NCBI GenBank assembly: GCA_900549215.1 | Contig: URNJ01000017.1 | Location: forward strand, 1 to 18,166 | DNA from: an uncultured Collinsella sp. | Lineage (GTDB): Bacteria > Actinomycetota > Coriobacteriia > Coriobacteriales > Coriobacteriaceae | DNA: 18,166 bases | Reading direction: 5' to 3' | Part shown: piece by piece, positions 6,812 through 13,035 of the stretch | How the letters are laid out: the number at the start of each line of letters is the position of its first letter | Numbering within the stretch: position 1 is the stretch's first letter | Notes under the pieces: generated by a model | Databases searched by the model: none | What the model was told of the DNA's origin: nothing | Seen by the model: only the letters and a program-made list of their open reading frames with translations | Made by a program: the position numbers and the translations under genes

Positions 6812-8395
6812 TTATGCCTCCTTATTTCGATCGAACACGATTCGTCCGTCCGACATCGTCATATCAACCGCAAGATCACGTGCGTCGCGATAATCGAGGT
6901 CGAACACATCCCGATCGAGCACGCAGATATCGGCAAGCTTGCCGACCTCGAGCGTACCCAGCTCGTCTTCGCGCATCAGATCGTACGCGCCCCCGGCTGT
7001 CCAAGCGCGCAAGAGCTCGACAAGCGTCAGCGCGTTAGCCTCATTCACGGGCAGTCCGTCGGCGAAGAATCCGCCGCACGCGCTGTAGATTGACTCGCCC
7101 AGACTCGGAATCAGCAGCGGCAAATCCGTGCCACAGCACACTGTGCATCCGGAATCTTCCATGCCGCGGCGATTCCAGCTGTGCAAAAGCCGCGTCTCGC
7201 CAATTTGTCGACGCATCATCGACAGGCAATCCTCGCGCCGGTCCAGCGTTAGAATCTGCGGATAGACCTCGCAAATTCCACCTAACTTGCCAAACTCGAC
7301 AAGATCGGTCGGGTCAGAGTTCTCGAGATCGGTAATCGCATGGCGGCGAAGCATCCGTCCATGCTCGTCTCGAGGCAGCGAGGCATAGAGCGCCACGGTG
7401 CGACGAACGGCGCCATCGCCCTGGCAATGCAAGGAATATCGGAAGCCGTCAGCATCAATTGCACGCAGTTCGCTCTCAATCAGATCCCACTCTGGCTCCT
7501 CGACGACCGTCTTGCCGGCAGCGCCCGCATCGGCCGTGTCTTCATAGGGGTCAATCATCTCGGCAAGCCCCGCCCATACACCGCGATCGGTCATACGGTT
7601 GAAGCCAGAAAAACGAACGAACGGTCCCCGGAAGCGCTCTCGTGCCTCGCGGGCATACGACAGATTTGCACCGGCACCCACCGGCTGCGACATCATAGAG
7701 ACGCGAACCGTCAGCTCACCAGATTCCTCACGGCGAGCCATTTCGTCGGCAAAGCCGTAGTAGTCATCAAACGCCATCTCTTTGATGGCGGTAACGCCGC
7801 GTTCGTTAAGCATGCTCATGTAGTCCGAATACCCTGCACGTACCTCGGGCAGCGCGAGGAAATCGCCCATCATGCGCCAGATCTTCTCGGCATAGCACGC
7901 CTGGGGTGTGAAGCCGTATCGCGCACTGGCGGCAGCATTGAGAACGCAGGTATCCGCGCCCGGTGTAAAGCAGACGACAGGGATATCGCCAAAACACTCG
8001 TCAAACACAGCTGCTGTATTTGCGTTCTCGGCATCCGATGCCAACGTTTCGGGTAGGTTGTGGCCAAAAGCCGCCGCGCAATCCGGATGACCTTCTTTCC
8101 ATGCACGCAAGAGCGACACGGCCTCTTTGGCATCAGCGATGCCGGACAGATCAGGCCCCAACGTCCGCAGCGCCCAGCCTGTATAGAAGGTATGCACATC
8201 GATCAGGCCAGGCATGACGGTGCGGTCGCCCAGGTCAACTACCTCGTCCGCTTGGGTCAAATACGAAGCTACCTCACACTTGGTGCCAACAGCCTCAATT
8301 CGATTGCCACGGACCGCTACGAAACCTTCAAACGGCAGGTCCCCCGTACCGGTAAAGACGCTCTTAGACGTCAGGACCGTCAAACGATCAGACAT
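6812..8395 (-). CDS. YtcJ/AepA-like amidohydrolase
   Basis: This 527-residue protein belongs to the amidohydrolase-3 group (PF07969, YtcJ-like). It has an N-terminal beta-sandwich start, VMPGLIDVH at about 60-68, a segment reading SLHCQGDGAV (321-330), His352 in RRHAITDLE, CCGTDLPL (420-427, Asp424), and the closing GTLEVGKLADICVLD (480-494). The first metal motif, normally H-x-H, reads HTF (68-70), so one usual ligand is missing; the codon is clearly TTC. No signal peptide is seen, so it is cytoplasmic. I chose the ATG at 8393-8395, with AGGTGG upstream, over a GTG at 8404. It lies 9 bases after the carrier gene and directly before the epimerase, which suggests it processes the imported substrate, for example by hydrolysing an amide or lactam on the amine side; that is inference. 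Confidence 0.85.
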   Translation of the reverse strand: MSDRLTVLTSKSVFTGTGDLPFEGFVAVRGNRIEAVGTKCEVASYLTQADEVVDLGDRTVMPGLIDVHTFYTGWALRTLGPDLSGIADAKEAVSLLRAWKEGHPDCAAAFGHNLPETLASDAENANTAAVFDECFGDIPVVCFTPGADTCVLNAAASARYGFTPQACYAEKIWRMMGDFLALPEVRAGYSDYMSMLNERGVTAIKEMAFDDYYGFADEMARREESGELTVRVSMMSQPVGAGANLSYAREARERFRGPFVRFSGFNRMTDRGVWAGLAEMIDPYEDTADAGAAGKTVVEEPEWDLIESELRAIDADGFRYSLHCQGDGAVRRTVALYASLPRDEHGRMLRRHAITDLENSDPTDLVEFGKLGGICEVYPQILTLDRREDCLSMMRRQIGETRLLHSWNRRGMEDSGCTVCCGTDLPLLIPSLGESIYSACGGFFADGLPVNEANALTLVELLRAWTAGGAYDLMREDELGTLEVGKLADICVLDRDVFDLDYRDARDLAVDMTMSDGRIVFDRNKEA

Positions 8396-8404
8396 CACAA
8401 CCAC

Positions 8405-9868
8405 CTACGCCGGAAGCATGCCAGAAATTGCCGTTACGATCAGGCCAAAGACGACCATGAAAATGAAGAACTTCCAAATGGTCTTCCACCATTGGCCAAA
8501 CGAAATCCTAGCCACGGCAAGGCCGGCGACCGTCATGCCCGCCACGGGGCTGATGGTGTTGATGGTCTGGTTGGCAAACTGGAGCGCGGTGACGGCTGCC
8601 TCGGGATTGAGGCCCATGAGCTCGGTCAGGGGGCCCATAACGGGCATGGTGAGCGCCGCCAGGCCAGAACTCGAGGGAACCAGCAAAGAGAGCAGGCCAA
8701 GGACGACATACATAAACGTGGTGTAGACGGCGGCGGGTGCACCGGCGAGCGCGGTAGCGAGCGCCTGGAGGATGGTGTCGATGATCATGCCGCCCTCGGC
8801 GATGACCAGAATACCGCGAGCGATACCGATAACGATGGCAGCGTACGCAAAGTCGGCGAGACCCTTAACGAACTCCTCTGCGATCGTCTGCTGGTCAAGA
8901 CCGCCCAGGATACCGGCAAGCAAGCCCATGCCAAGGAACACGGCGGAAATCTCATTCATATACCAGCCCTGGGTAACAAGACCCCAGACGATAATGCCCA
9001 TACCGCAAGCAAAATCGATAAGCACGAGCTTCTGACGGATAGTGAACTCTTCCTCGATGGAGGCATCGGTCACGGAAAACTCAATACGCTTGAGCTTATC
9101 GTCCTCGTACACAATGGACGACTCGGGGTTTTTCTTGACGCGCATGGCGTAGCGCATGGCCCATGCGATACCGACGGCAGTGAAGATGACCCAAGAAACG
9201 GCGCGCAGCCACAATTGCGGATTACCCTCGATGCCAATGATGCCTTGGGCGATCAAAACATTAAACGGGTCGATGGTCGAAGCACAATATCCCAGGTTAG
9301 GACCAAGGAAGCAGATGATAAATGCCGTCATCGAGTCATAACCGATACCCATCATGATGGGAATGAAGATGGCATAGAACGGCAGGGCTTCCTCAGACAT
9401 ACCAAACGTAGTGCCGCAAATGGACAGCAGCGTCATCGTGATGGGAATGATGAGGATGTCCTTGTTCTTGAGCTTTTTAATCACACGGCTCATACCGGCA
9501 TTCAAAGCGTTGGTCTTGGTGATGATTGCAAACGATCCGCCAATCAATAAGACGAACGCAACGACGTCGGCGGCCTCTTGGATACCCTTGGTGGGCGCTT
9601 GCAGGACCGCGAAGATATCCTGGCCCAGATTGATGGTCTCGCCGGTCTCGGAATCGGTGTAGTTCTTATCGACCTGTTCATAGGTTCCAGCAACGGCAAC
9701 TTCACGCTCGCCCGCCGCTGTCGAAATCGTCTTGCGCTGATACTGACCAGAGGGAACGATCCAAGTCAGGACCGCAAAGACAACGATCAGCAAGAACATG
9801 ATCGTATAGACATGCGGTAATTTGAACTTAAAACGTCTGTTTGTCTTCTTCGCCTTCGTATCTGACAT
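8405..9868 (-). CDS. YfcC-family (PF03606) membrane carrier
   Basis: This integral membrane protein of 487 residues belongs to the YfcC/DcuC-like superfamily, secondary carriers for amino acids and organic anions. The LPHVYTIMFLLIVVFAVLTW segment begins around residue 21, followed by the WIVPSGQY signature. About eleven hydrophobic segments are readable, with conserved GPNLGYCASTIDPFN and LVPSSSGLAALTMPVMGP loops. I placed the start at the ATG 9866-9868, which has TTTGGAGG just upstream; an earlier in-frame start at 10063 would add a non-membrane extension without family support. It is the first gene after the main promoter, so it is probably the uptake system for the substrate of the locus. 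Known fructosamine importers are APC-type (FrlA) or ABC-type, so a YfcC carrier in this role would be unusual. Confidence 0.9.
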   Translation of the reverse strand: MSDTKAKKTNRRFKFKLPHVYTIMFLLIVVFAVLTWIVPSGQYQRKTISTAAGEREVAVAGTYEQVDKNYTDSETGETINLGQDIFAVLQAPTKGIQEAADVVAFVLLIGGSFAIITKTNALNAGMSRVIKKLKNKDILIIPITMTLLSICGTTFGMSEEALPFYAIFIPIMMGIGYDSMTAFIICFLGPNLGYCASTIDPFNVLIAQGIIGIEGNPQLWLRAVSWVIFTAVGIAWAMRYAMRVKKNPESSIVYEDDKLKRIEFSVTDASIEEEFTIRQKLVLIDFACGMGIIVWGLVTQGWYMNEISAVFLGMGLLAGILGGLDQQTIAEEFVKGLADFAYAAIVIGIARGILVIAEGGMIIDTILQALATALAGAPAAVYTTFMYVVLGLLSLLVPSSSGLAALTMPVMGPLTELMGLNPEAAVTALQFANQTINTISPVAGMTVAGLAVARISFGQWWKTIWKFFIFMVVFGLIVTAISGMLPA

Positions 9869-9910
9869 AGATACCTCCAAAGAACTCGAGACTGCATCGC
9901 ATCTCGCTTC

Positions 9911-9933
9911 AACGTTTGCACAATGCAAACGTT
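9911..9933. promoter_or_regulatory. Perfect 10-3-10 palindrome downstream of the operon promoter
   Basis: AACGTTTGCA (9911-9920) and TGCAAACGTT (9924-9933) form a perfect inverted repeat with a 3-base centre. It lies about 8-30 bases after the predicted transcription start of the carrier operon, a classic repressor position. The GntR-family protein encoded upstream is the obvious candidate ligand. In RNA it could also form a 10-bp hairpin in the 5' leader. Confidence 0.7.
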
Positions 9934-9947
9934 CTATGACGTCCCAT

Positions 9948-9976
9948 AGATTACCAGCAGCTTTTTCCTTCATCAA
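9948..9976 (-). promoter_or_regulatory. Predicted sigma-70-type promoter of the carrier/frl operon
   Basis: Read on the minus strand, TTGATG (9971-9976) and TAATCT (9948-9953) are separated by 17 bases, a good match to -35 and -10 boxes. The transcript would start near 9941 and reach the carrier start codon about 75 bases later, passing through the palindrome at 9911-9933. Confidence 0.6.
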
Positions 9977-10036
9977 GATAATTTCAAACTGATTGCCGCA
10001 ACGCGGTTGAACGGTCGCGTTTGCGCCGTGAACGGT

Positions 10037-10076
10037 ATGGAAACGCCCGGCGAGATGATCCACCGGGCGCTTCCAT
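10037..10076 (-). terminator. Long hairpin after the gntR-like gene
   Basis: ATGGAAACGCCCGG (10037-10050) pairs with CCGGGCGCTTCCAT (10063-10076) with one mismatch around a 12-base loop. It begins about 10 bases after the regulator's stop. There is no clear T-run on the minus strand, so termination may be weak or the hairpin may only protect the 3' end. Confidence 0.5.
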
Positions 10077-10086
10077 TCGCAATGTC

Positions 10087-10830
10087 CTAGATGTCAAAAA
10101 CGTAGCGAGACCCAACGATCCGCTGACGACCGATGATAAACGGCCGCCGCTGCTCATCAAAAAAGAAGGCTTCCATATAAAACAAGGGTTCGCCAACGGG
10201 AACTGCCAACAGCCGAGCGACCTCGGGCGACGCGCACGCGATCTCGAGTGTGCACGGGTCGGTAAACGCGGGCGTACGGCCCGTCCGGTTACGCACGAAC
10301 TCAAAAATGGATTGGTTAGATAGAGGTGCCGTTGATAGATAGGCGTTGTCCTCGTAAACGTATATGTTGTTCTCGAGCATGACGGGGACTCCATCGGCAG
10401 TGCGCACGCGCTCAACGCAAATCAAGTCAGTTCCAACGGGAACACCAAAGAACTGTGCTTCGGTGGAATCCGCCGGCAGTATCTTTCTCGAAATGACACA
10501 CGCCCCCGGTTCCATTCCGTTAACGCGGCATGCGTCCGAAAAACTCTGAACGTCATCCTTCTGGCGAATCTTGCGCTTGAGCTTGGGGGCATTGACAAAC
10601 GTGCCTTTCCCCTGTCGCTTCGTTAGATAGCCCTGCTGGACGAGCTCCTCAATAGCGCGTCGCACGGTAACGCGGCCAACTTTATAGCTCTCAGCCAATT
10701 CGAATTCGTTGGGTATCCGCGCGCCTGCCTTGTAGGCGCCGGAGTTGATTTCGTTTTTAATGATATCAATGACCTGTTGGTACAGCGGTATCGCTGCTTT
10801 ACCGTCAGTTAGCCCTTCAGTCGGTGGCAT
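10087..10830 (-). CDS. GntR-family transcriptional regulator, HutC/UTRA type
   Basis: This 247-residue regulator has an N-terminal winged helix-turn-helix (about residues 15-79, including IPNEFELAESYKVGRVTVRRAI and the wing QGKGTFV) and a C-terminal UTRA ligand-binding domain (about 95-245, with VMLENNIYVY and a closing IIGRQRIVGSRYVFDI). HutC-type members such as FrlR and NagR bind sugar phosphates or amines and repress adjacent catabolic genes, so it probably controls the carrier/frl operon downstream, on the same strand. The ATG is at 10828-10830 with GGGAGAAGG upstream. Its own promoter appears to carry a small palindrome (10901-10915), consistent with autoregulation. Effector identity is not visible. 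Confidence 0.9.
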   Translation of the reverse strand: MPPTEGLTDGKAAIPLYQQVIDIIKNEINSGAYKAGARIPNEFELAESYKVGRVTVRRAIEELVQQGYLTKRQGKGTFVNAPKLKRKIRQKDDVQSFSDACRVNGMEPGACVISRKILPADSTEAQFFGVPVGTDLICVERVRTADGVPVMLENNIYVYEDNAYLSTAPLSNQSIFEFVRNRTGRTPAFTDPCTLEIACASPEVARLLAVPVGEPLFYMEAFFFDEQRRPFIIGRQRIVGSRYVFDI

Positions 10831-10861
10831 ATACCTTCTCCCAGCACAATTAATTCTAAAA

Positions 10862-10896
10862 CGGGCTTAAGGGCATTCAACAAGCCCTTAAGCCCG
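10862..10896 (-). promoter_or_regulatory. Perfect 13-bp stem-loop at the 5' end of the gntR-like transcript
   Basis: CGGGCTTAAGGGC (10862-10874) and GCCCTTAAGCCCG (10884-10896) form a perfect inverted repeat around a 9-base loop. On the minus strand it is followed by GTTTTAG and then, about 25 bases on, the ribosome site of the regulator. The predicted transcript start (about 10894) falls almost at the first base of the stem. It could be a 5' protective hairpin, an attenuator, or a terminator for transcripts coming from the HAD gene. Confidence 0.65.
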
Positions 10897-10900
10897 CATT

Positions 10901-10929
10901 AGCATAAAGTATGCTTGCTGCCGCACCAA
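10901..10929 (-). promoter_or_regulatory. Predicted promoter of the gntR-like gene with overlapping operator-like palindrome
   Basis: On the minus strand TTGGTG (10924-10929) and TATGCT (10901-10906) are 17 bases apart. The -10 box is half of a perfect palindrome, AGCATA-AAG-TATGCT (10901-10915), the size and layout of a GntR-type dimer site. Binding there would block the promoter, suggesting autoregulation. Confidence 0.5.
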
Positions 10930-10957
10930 AATGTTGGCTATTTACTAATCTGACCCG

Positions 10958-10979
10958 AAAAACGCGCAACTACCGCGCT
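10958..10979 (-). terminator. Weak terminator after the HAD gene
   Basis: Directly after the HAD stop, a short GC-rich stem (GCGC pairs, 10964-10967 with 10975-10978) is followed on the minus strand by five T residues (10958-10962). The stem is only 4-5 bp, so this is a weak call. Confidence 0.35.
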
Positions 10980-10980
10980 C

Positions 10981-11640
10981 CTAAGAAAGCGTGAGCAGCT
11001 CCGGCAGCTGGTCGATAATCTTGTCCGCGGCATCCTGGCTAAAGCCAAAGCGCTCCTCGCGCTTGGCAATGACTGTCAGACCGGCTCGCTTGCCGGCAGT
11101 GATGCCGGGCACCGAATCCTCAACGCAGCAGCAGCGATTCGCGGGCAGCCCCAGCAGATCCAGCGCATGCAGGTAGATGTCGGGCTCGGGCTTGCTCTCC
11201 TTAAACTGCTCGCCGCTCACCACATACTCAAAGGCATCCGACAGCCCGCACGCGTTGAGCACTTCCTCGATGCTAACCATGGGCGACGAGCTGGCAAGCG
11301 CCACGCGAACGCCACGGCGCGGCAGCTCTCGAATCGTATCCACGGCGCCTGGGTTAATCAAAGCCTGATAGTCGCGCGGACGCTTATGCGCCCACTCGTC
11401 CCAACGGGCCAACGCTTCCTCGCCAGTAAAATGCCCCTTACCGGCGCGCTCAAACCAATCGACCAGCATATGCAGGAAGAACTGATGCGAGGTACCGACC
11501 TGCCCATTCAACTCCTCTTGAGTCAGGTTAAGCCCAAGCTCCTTGGCAAACGCGGCAGTCTCGCCCAGGTAGTAATACTCGGTATCGACAATGACGCCGT
11601 CCATGTCAAAGATAACGGCGTCGAACGGAAATGCGGACAC
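10981..11640 (-). CDS. HAD-superfamily phosphatase, beta-phosphoglucomutase-like subgroup
   Basis: This 219-residue cytoplasmic HAD hydrolase has all four motifs: FDMDGV (11-16; nucleophile Asp12, acid/base Asp14), ASSSP in motif II, the Lys of ESKPEPDIY in motif III and VEDSVPGI in motif IV. The cap insertion and spacing fit the beta-phosphoglucomutase/sugar-phosphatase subgroup; mutase and phosphatase cannot be separated by eye. I chose the GTG at 11638-11640, preceded by GGGAGGG, because an in-frame ATG at 11688 lacks a ribosome site and would run through the terminator hairpin of the previous gene. It stands between hairpins, so it may be expressed alone or by read-through from the Cof-type gene. 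Confidence 0.85.
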   Translation of the reverse strand: MSAFPFDAVIFDMDGVIVDTEYYYLGETAAFAKELGLNLTQEELNGQVGTSHQFFLHMLVDWFERAGKGHFTGEEALARWDEWAHKRPRDYQALINPGAVDTIRELPRRGVRVALASSSPMVSIEEVLNACGLSDAFEYVVSGEQFKESKPEPDIYLHALDLLGLPANRCCCVEDSVPGITAGKRAGLTVIAKREERFGFSQDAADKIIDQLPELLTLS

Positions 11641-11655
11641 GGCACCCTCCCTAAC

Positions 11656-11681
11656 AAAAGGGCGCCTGTAAGCAGGCGCCC
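11656..11681 (-). terminator. Intrinsic terminator of the Cof-type gene
   Basis: GGGCGCCTG (11660-11668) and CAGGCGCCC (11673-11681) form a perfect 9-bp stem with a TAAG/CTTA loop. On the minus strand it is followed by TTTTG. It ends about 9 bases before the ribosome site of the downstream HAD gene. Confidence 0.8.
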
Positions 11682-11703
11682 GAACCATGCATTATCGGCG
11701 ATT

Positions 11704-12546
11704 CTAGCCCAGCAGCTTATCCAGCGCCACTGCAATACCATCTTCGTTGTTATTGGCGGTCACCATCTGGGCCACAGCCTTAACCTCATCGACGGCGTTG
11801 CCCATGGCAACACCGGTGCCGGCCCACTCAATCATGGACTTGTCGTTCTGACCGTCGCCAAACGATACGACCTCACTGGCATCGATGCCGAGCTTGGGCA
11901 GGGCACCCTCGAGCGCACGGGCCTTGTCGATACCGGGCGCCGTGTACTCAAAGTACCAGTCGGCCGTAAACATGCCCGAAAGCGTCTGGGTAAAGGGCGC
12001 ATACATCTCCTCGTAATGCGCCTGCAGGTAGGCCGGATCGCCCGCCGTCAACAGCTTGTCCACAGGATAAGCATCAGCGACCTCGTGCAGGCTCTCGACC
12101 TCACGAATCTTAAGATCGCACGCGTCGCGCTCATACTTGACGATATTCTTCTGCGAGCCGTCAGGCAGCGTGATCATGCAATGGTACGAGTCCTCGACGT
12201 GCAAATCGCGACCGAGCGAAATCATAGGAATCACGTCAAAATTACGCAGGTGATCAATCAGGCGATGCAATTCGTCGGCAGGCATAGCCTGATCGAACAG
12301 CACCTCGTCGGTCTGGGCATCGACGACGTGAGCGCCGTTAAAGGCCACCAGCAGACCGTCATGGTTTTGGAGGTCGAGCTCCTGCGCCAAGGCGTGAAGA
12401 CCCCATGCGGGACGGCCCGAAGCCAAAATGAGCTTAATGCCCGACTCCTGCGCCGCGAGCAGCTTCTCGCGCGTACGCGGACTGATGACCTTTTGGTCGT
12501 TGGTGAGCGTACCGTCGATATCCATCGCAATGGCTTTGATTGCCAT
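11704..12546 (-). CDS. Cof-type HAD-IIB sugar-phosphatase-like hydrolase
   Basis: This 280-residue protein has the Cof/HAD-IIB layout: MDIDGTLTND at 8-17 with nucleophile Asp9 and Asp11, ASGRP in motif II, a large C2-type cap in the middle, then the Lys of APGIDKARAL and the FGDGQNDKSM motif IV near the C terminus, closing with the usual GNAVDEVKAVAQMVTANNNEDGIA. Family members dephosphorylate sugar phosphates, flavin or pyridoxal phosphate with broad specificity. The ATG at 12544-12546 has AAGGAGG upstream. A perfect terminator follows the gene. It is transcribed away from the protease/ATPase cassette. No specific substrate can be given. Confidence 0.92.
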   Translation of the reverse strand: MAIKAIAMDIDGTLTNDQKVISPRTREKLLAAQESGIKLILASGRPAWGLHALAQELDLQNHDGLLVAFNGAHVVDAQTDEVLFDQAMPADELHRLIDHLRNFDVIPMISLGRDLHVEDSYHCMITLPDGSQKNIVKYERDACDLKIREVESLHEVADAYPVDKLLTAGDPAYLQAHYEEMYAPFTQTLSGMFTADWYFEYTAPGIDKARALEGALPKLGIDASEVVSFGDGQNDKSMIEWAGTGVAMGNAVDEVKAVAQMVTANNNEDGIAVALDKLLG

Positions 12547-12664
12547 ATATGCCTCCTTGCATCGTTTTTATCGCGCACTATCTTATCCGAGCCGGGGCAC
12601 GTTCGCACAGCGCGCGTATGACGGTTGCAAAACCACCCCATTTGAAACAAAGGCAAAAAAGTAC

Positions 12665-12691
12665 TTGCAAAGACGCGTTCCGACATATAAG
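12665..12691 (+). promoter_or_regulatory. Possible plus-strand promoter of the accessory cassette
   Basis: TTGCAA (12665-12670) and TATAAG (12686-12691) are separated by 15 bases, slightly short for a sigma-70-type promoter. It would give a leader of about 340 bases, starting with the small hairpin at 12702-12718. No better candidate was seen nearer the first gene. Confidence 0.35.
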
Positions 12692-12952
12692 TTGATAAAA
12701 GACCGCCGTTGCGGTTTTAAGTAGATCGAGCATATGAAGTTTGAGTTTTAGCGTGTAAGAGAAGGAAGATCGGCAAAGTACAACCCCAAACGCAATGACA
12801 ACTTAATGAGGTAACTGCCACATGTGAGGCACCCAGGGCATTGCTGTCTCGATTTTGAGCACGATGCCTTCCGCCTTGCATGGGCCGTTCCATCCAGCCC
12901 CTGCAGCAACTGCCTCACGGGCTCATTGAAAACCGCATAGCACCCCAACGTC

Positions 12953-12988
12953 AGCACATCACCCACGGCAAGCACATCACTCACGACA
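12953..12988 (+). repeat. Tandem 18-bp direct repeat upstream of the cassette
   Basis: AGCACATCACCCACGGCA (12953-12970) is followed directly by AGCACATCACTCACGACA (12971-12988), identical at 16 of 18 positions. Looser ACATCA-containing copies continue to about 13024, just before the ribosome site of the first cassette gene. Iteron-like spacing or a regulatory site is possible; low-complexity drift is the alternative. Confidence 0.5.
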
Positions 12989-13035
12989 ACCAACACATCA
13001 ACAAACAGCACGAACATCAACCGATTGGAGAAGCT

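Larger units (their letters stand above)
12547..13035. other. 489-bp gene-free divergent region upstream of the accessory cassette
   Basis: No convincing gene lies here. It holds the Cof gene's upstream region, a possible plus-strand promoter (12665-12691), a small ACCGC-CGTT-GCGGT hairpin with a TTTT run (12702-12718), a bulged stem-loop pairing GGCATTGCT with AGCACGATGCC (12838-12869), a complementary pair GTGAGGCA/TGCCTCAC (12824-12831, 12911-12918), and an 18-bp direct repeat at 12953-12988. A minus-strand reading frame at 12748-13050 encodes a CPGCLTC cluster but has no recognisable family or ribosome site. Confidence 0.55.

Noticed and set aside
8060..9550. 496-codon plus-strand frame opposite the carrier and YtcJ-like genes
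   Set aside because: It spans two real genes on the other strand and encodes a low-complexity His/Asp/Gly-rich string without motifs.
11167..12621. 484-codon plus-strand frame opposite the two HAD genes
   Set aside because: It crosses two genes and a terminator; no domain is visible and both HAD proteins have complete motifs.
12702..12718. Small hairpin plus TTTT as a terminator or short RNA gene
   Set aside because: The stem is only 5 bp and no gene ends just before it on the plus strand; kept only as a note in the intergenic description.
12953..13024. Possible CRISPR-like array
   Set aside because: Units are contiguous without unique spacers and degrade after two copies; no cas genes nearby.
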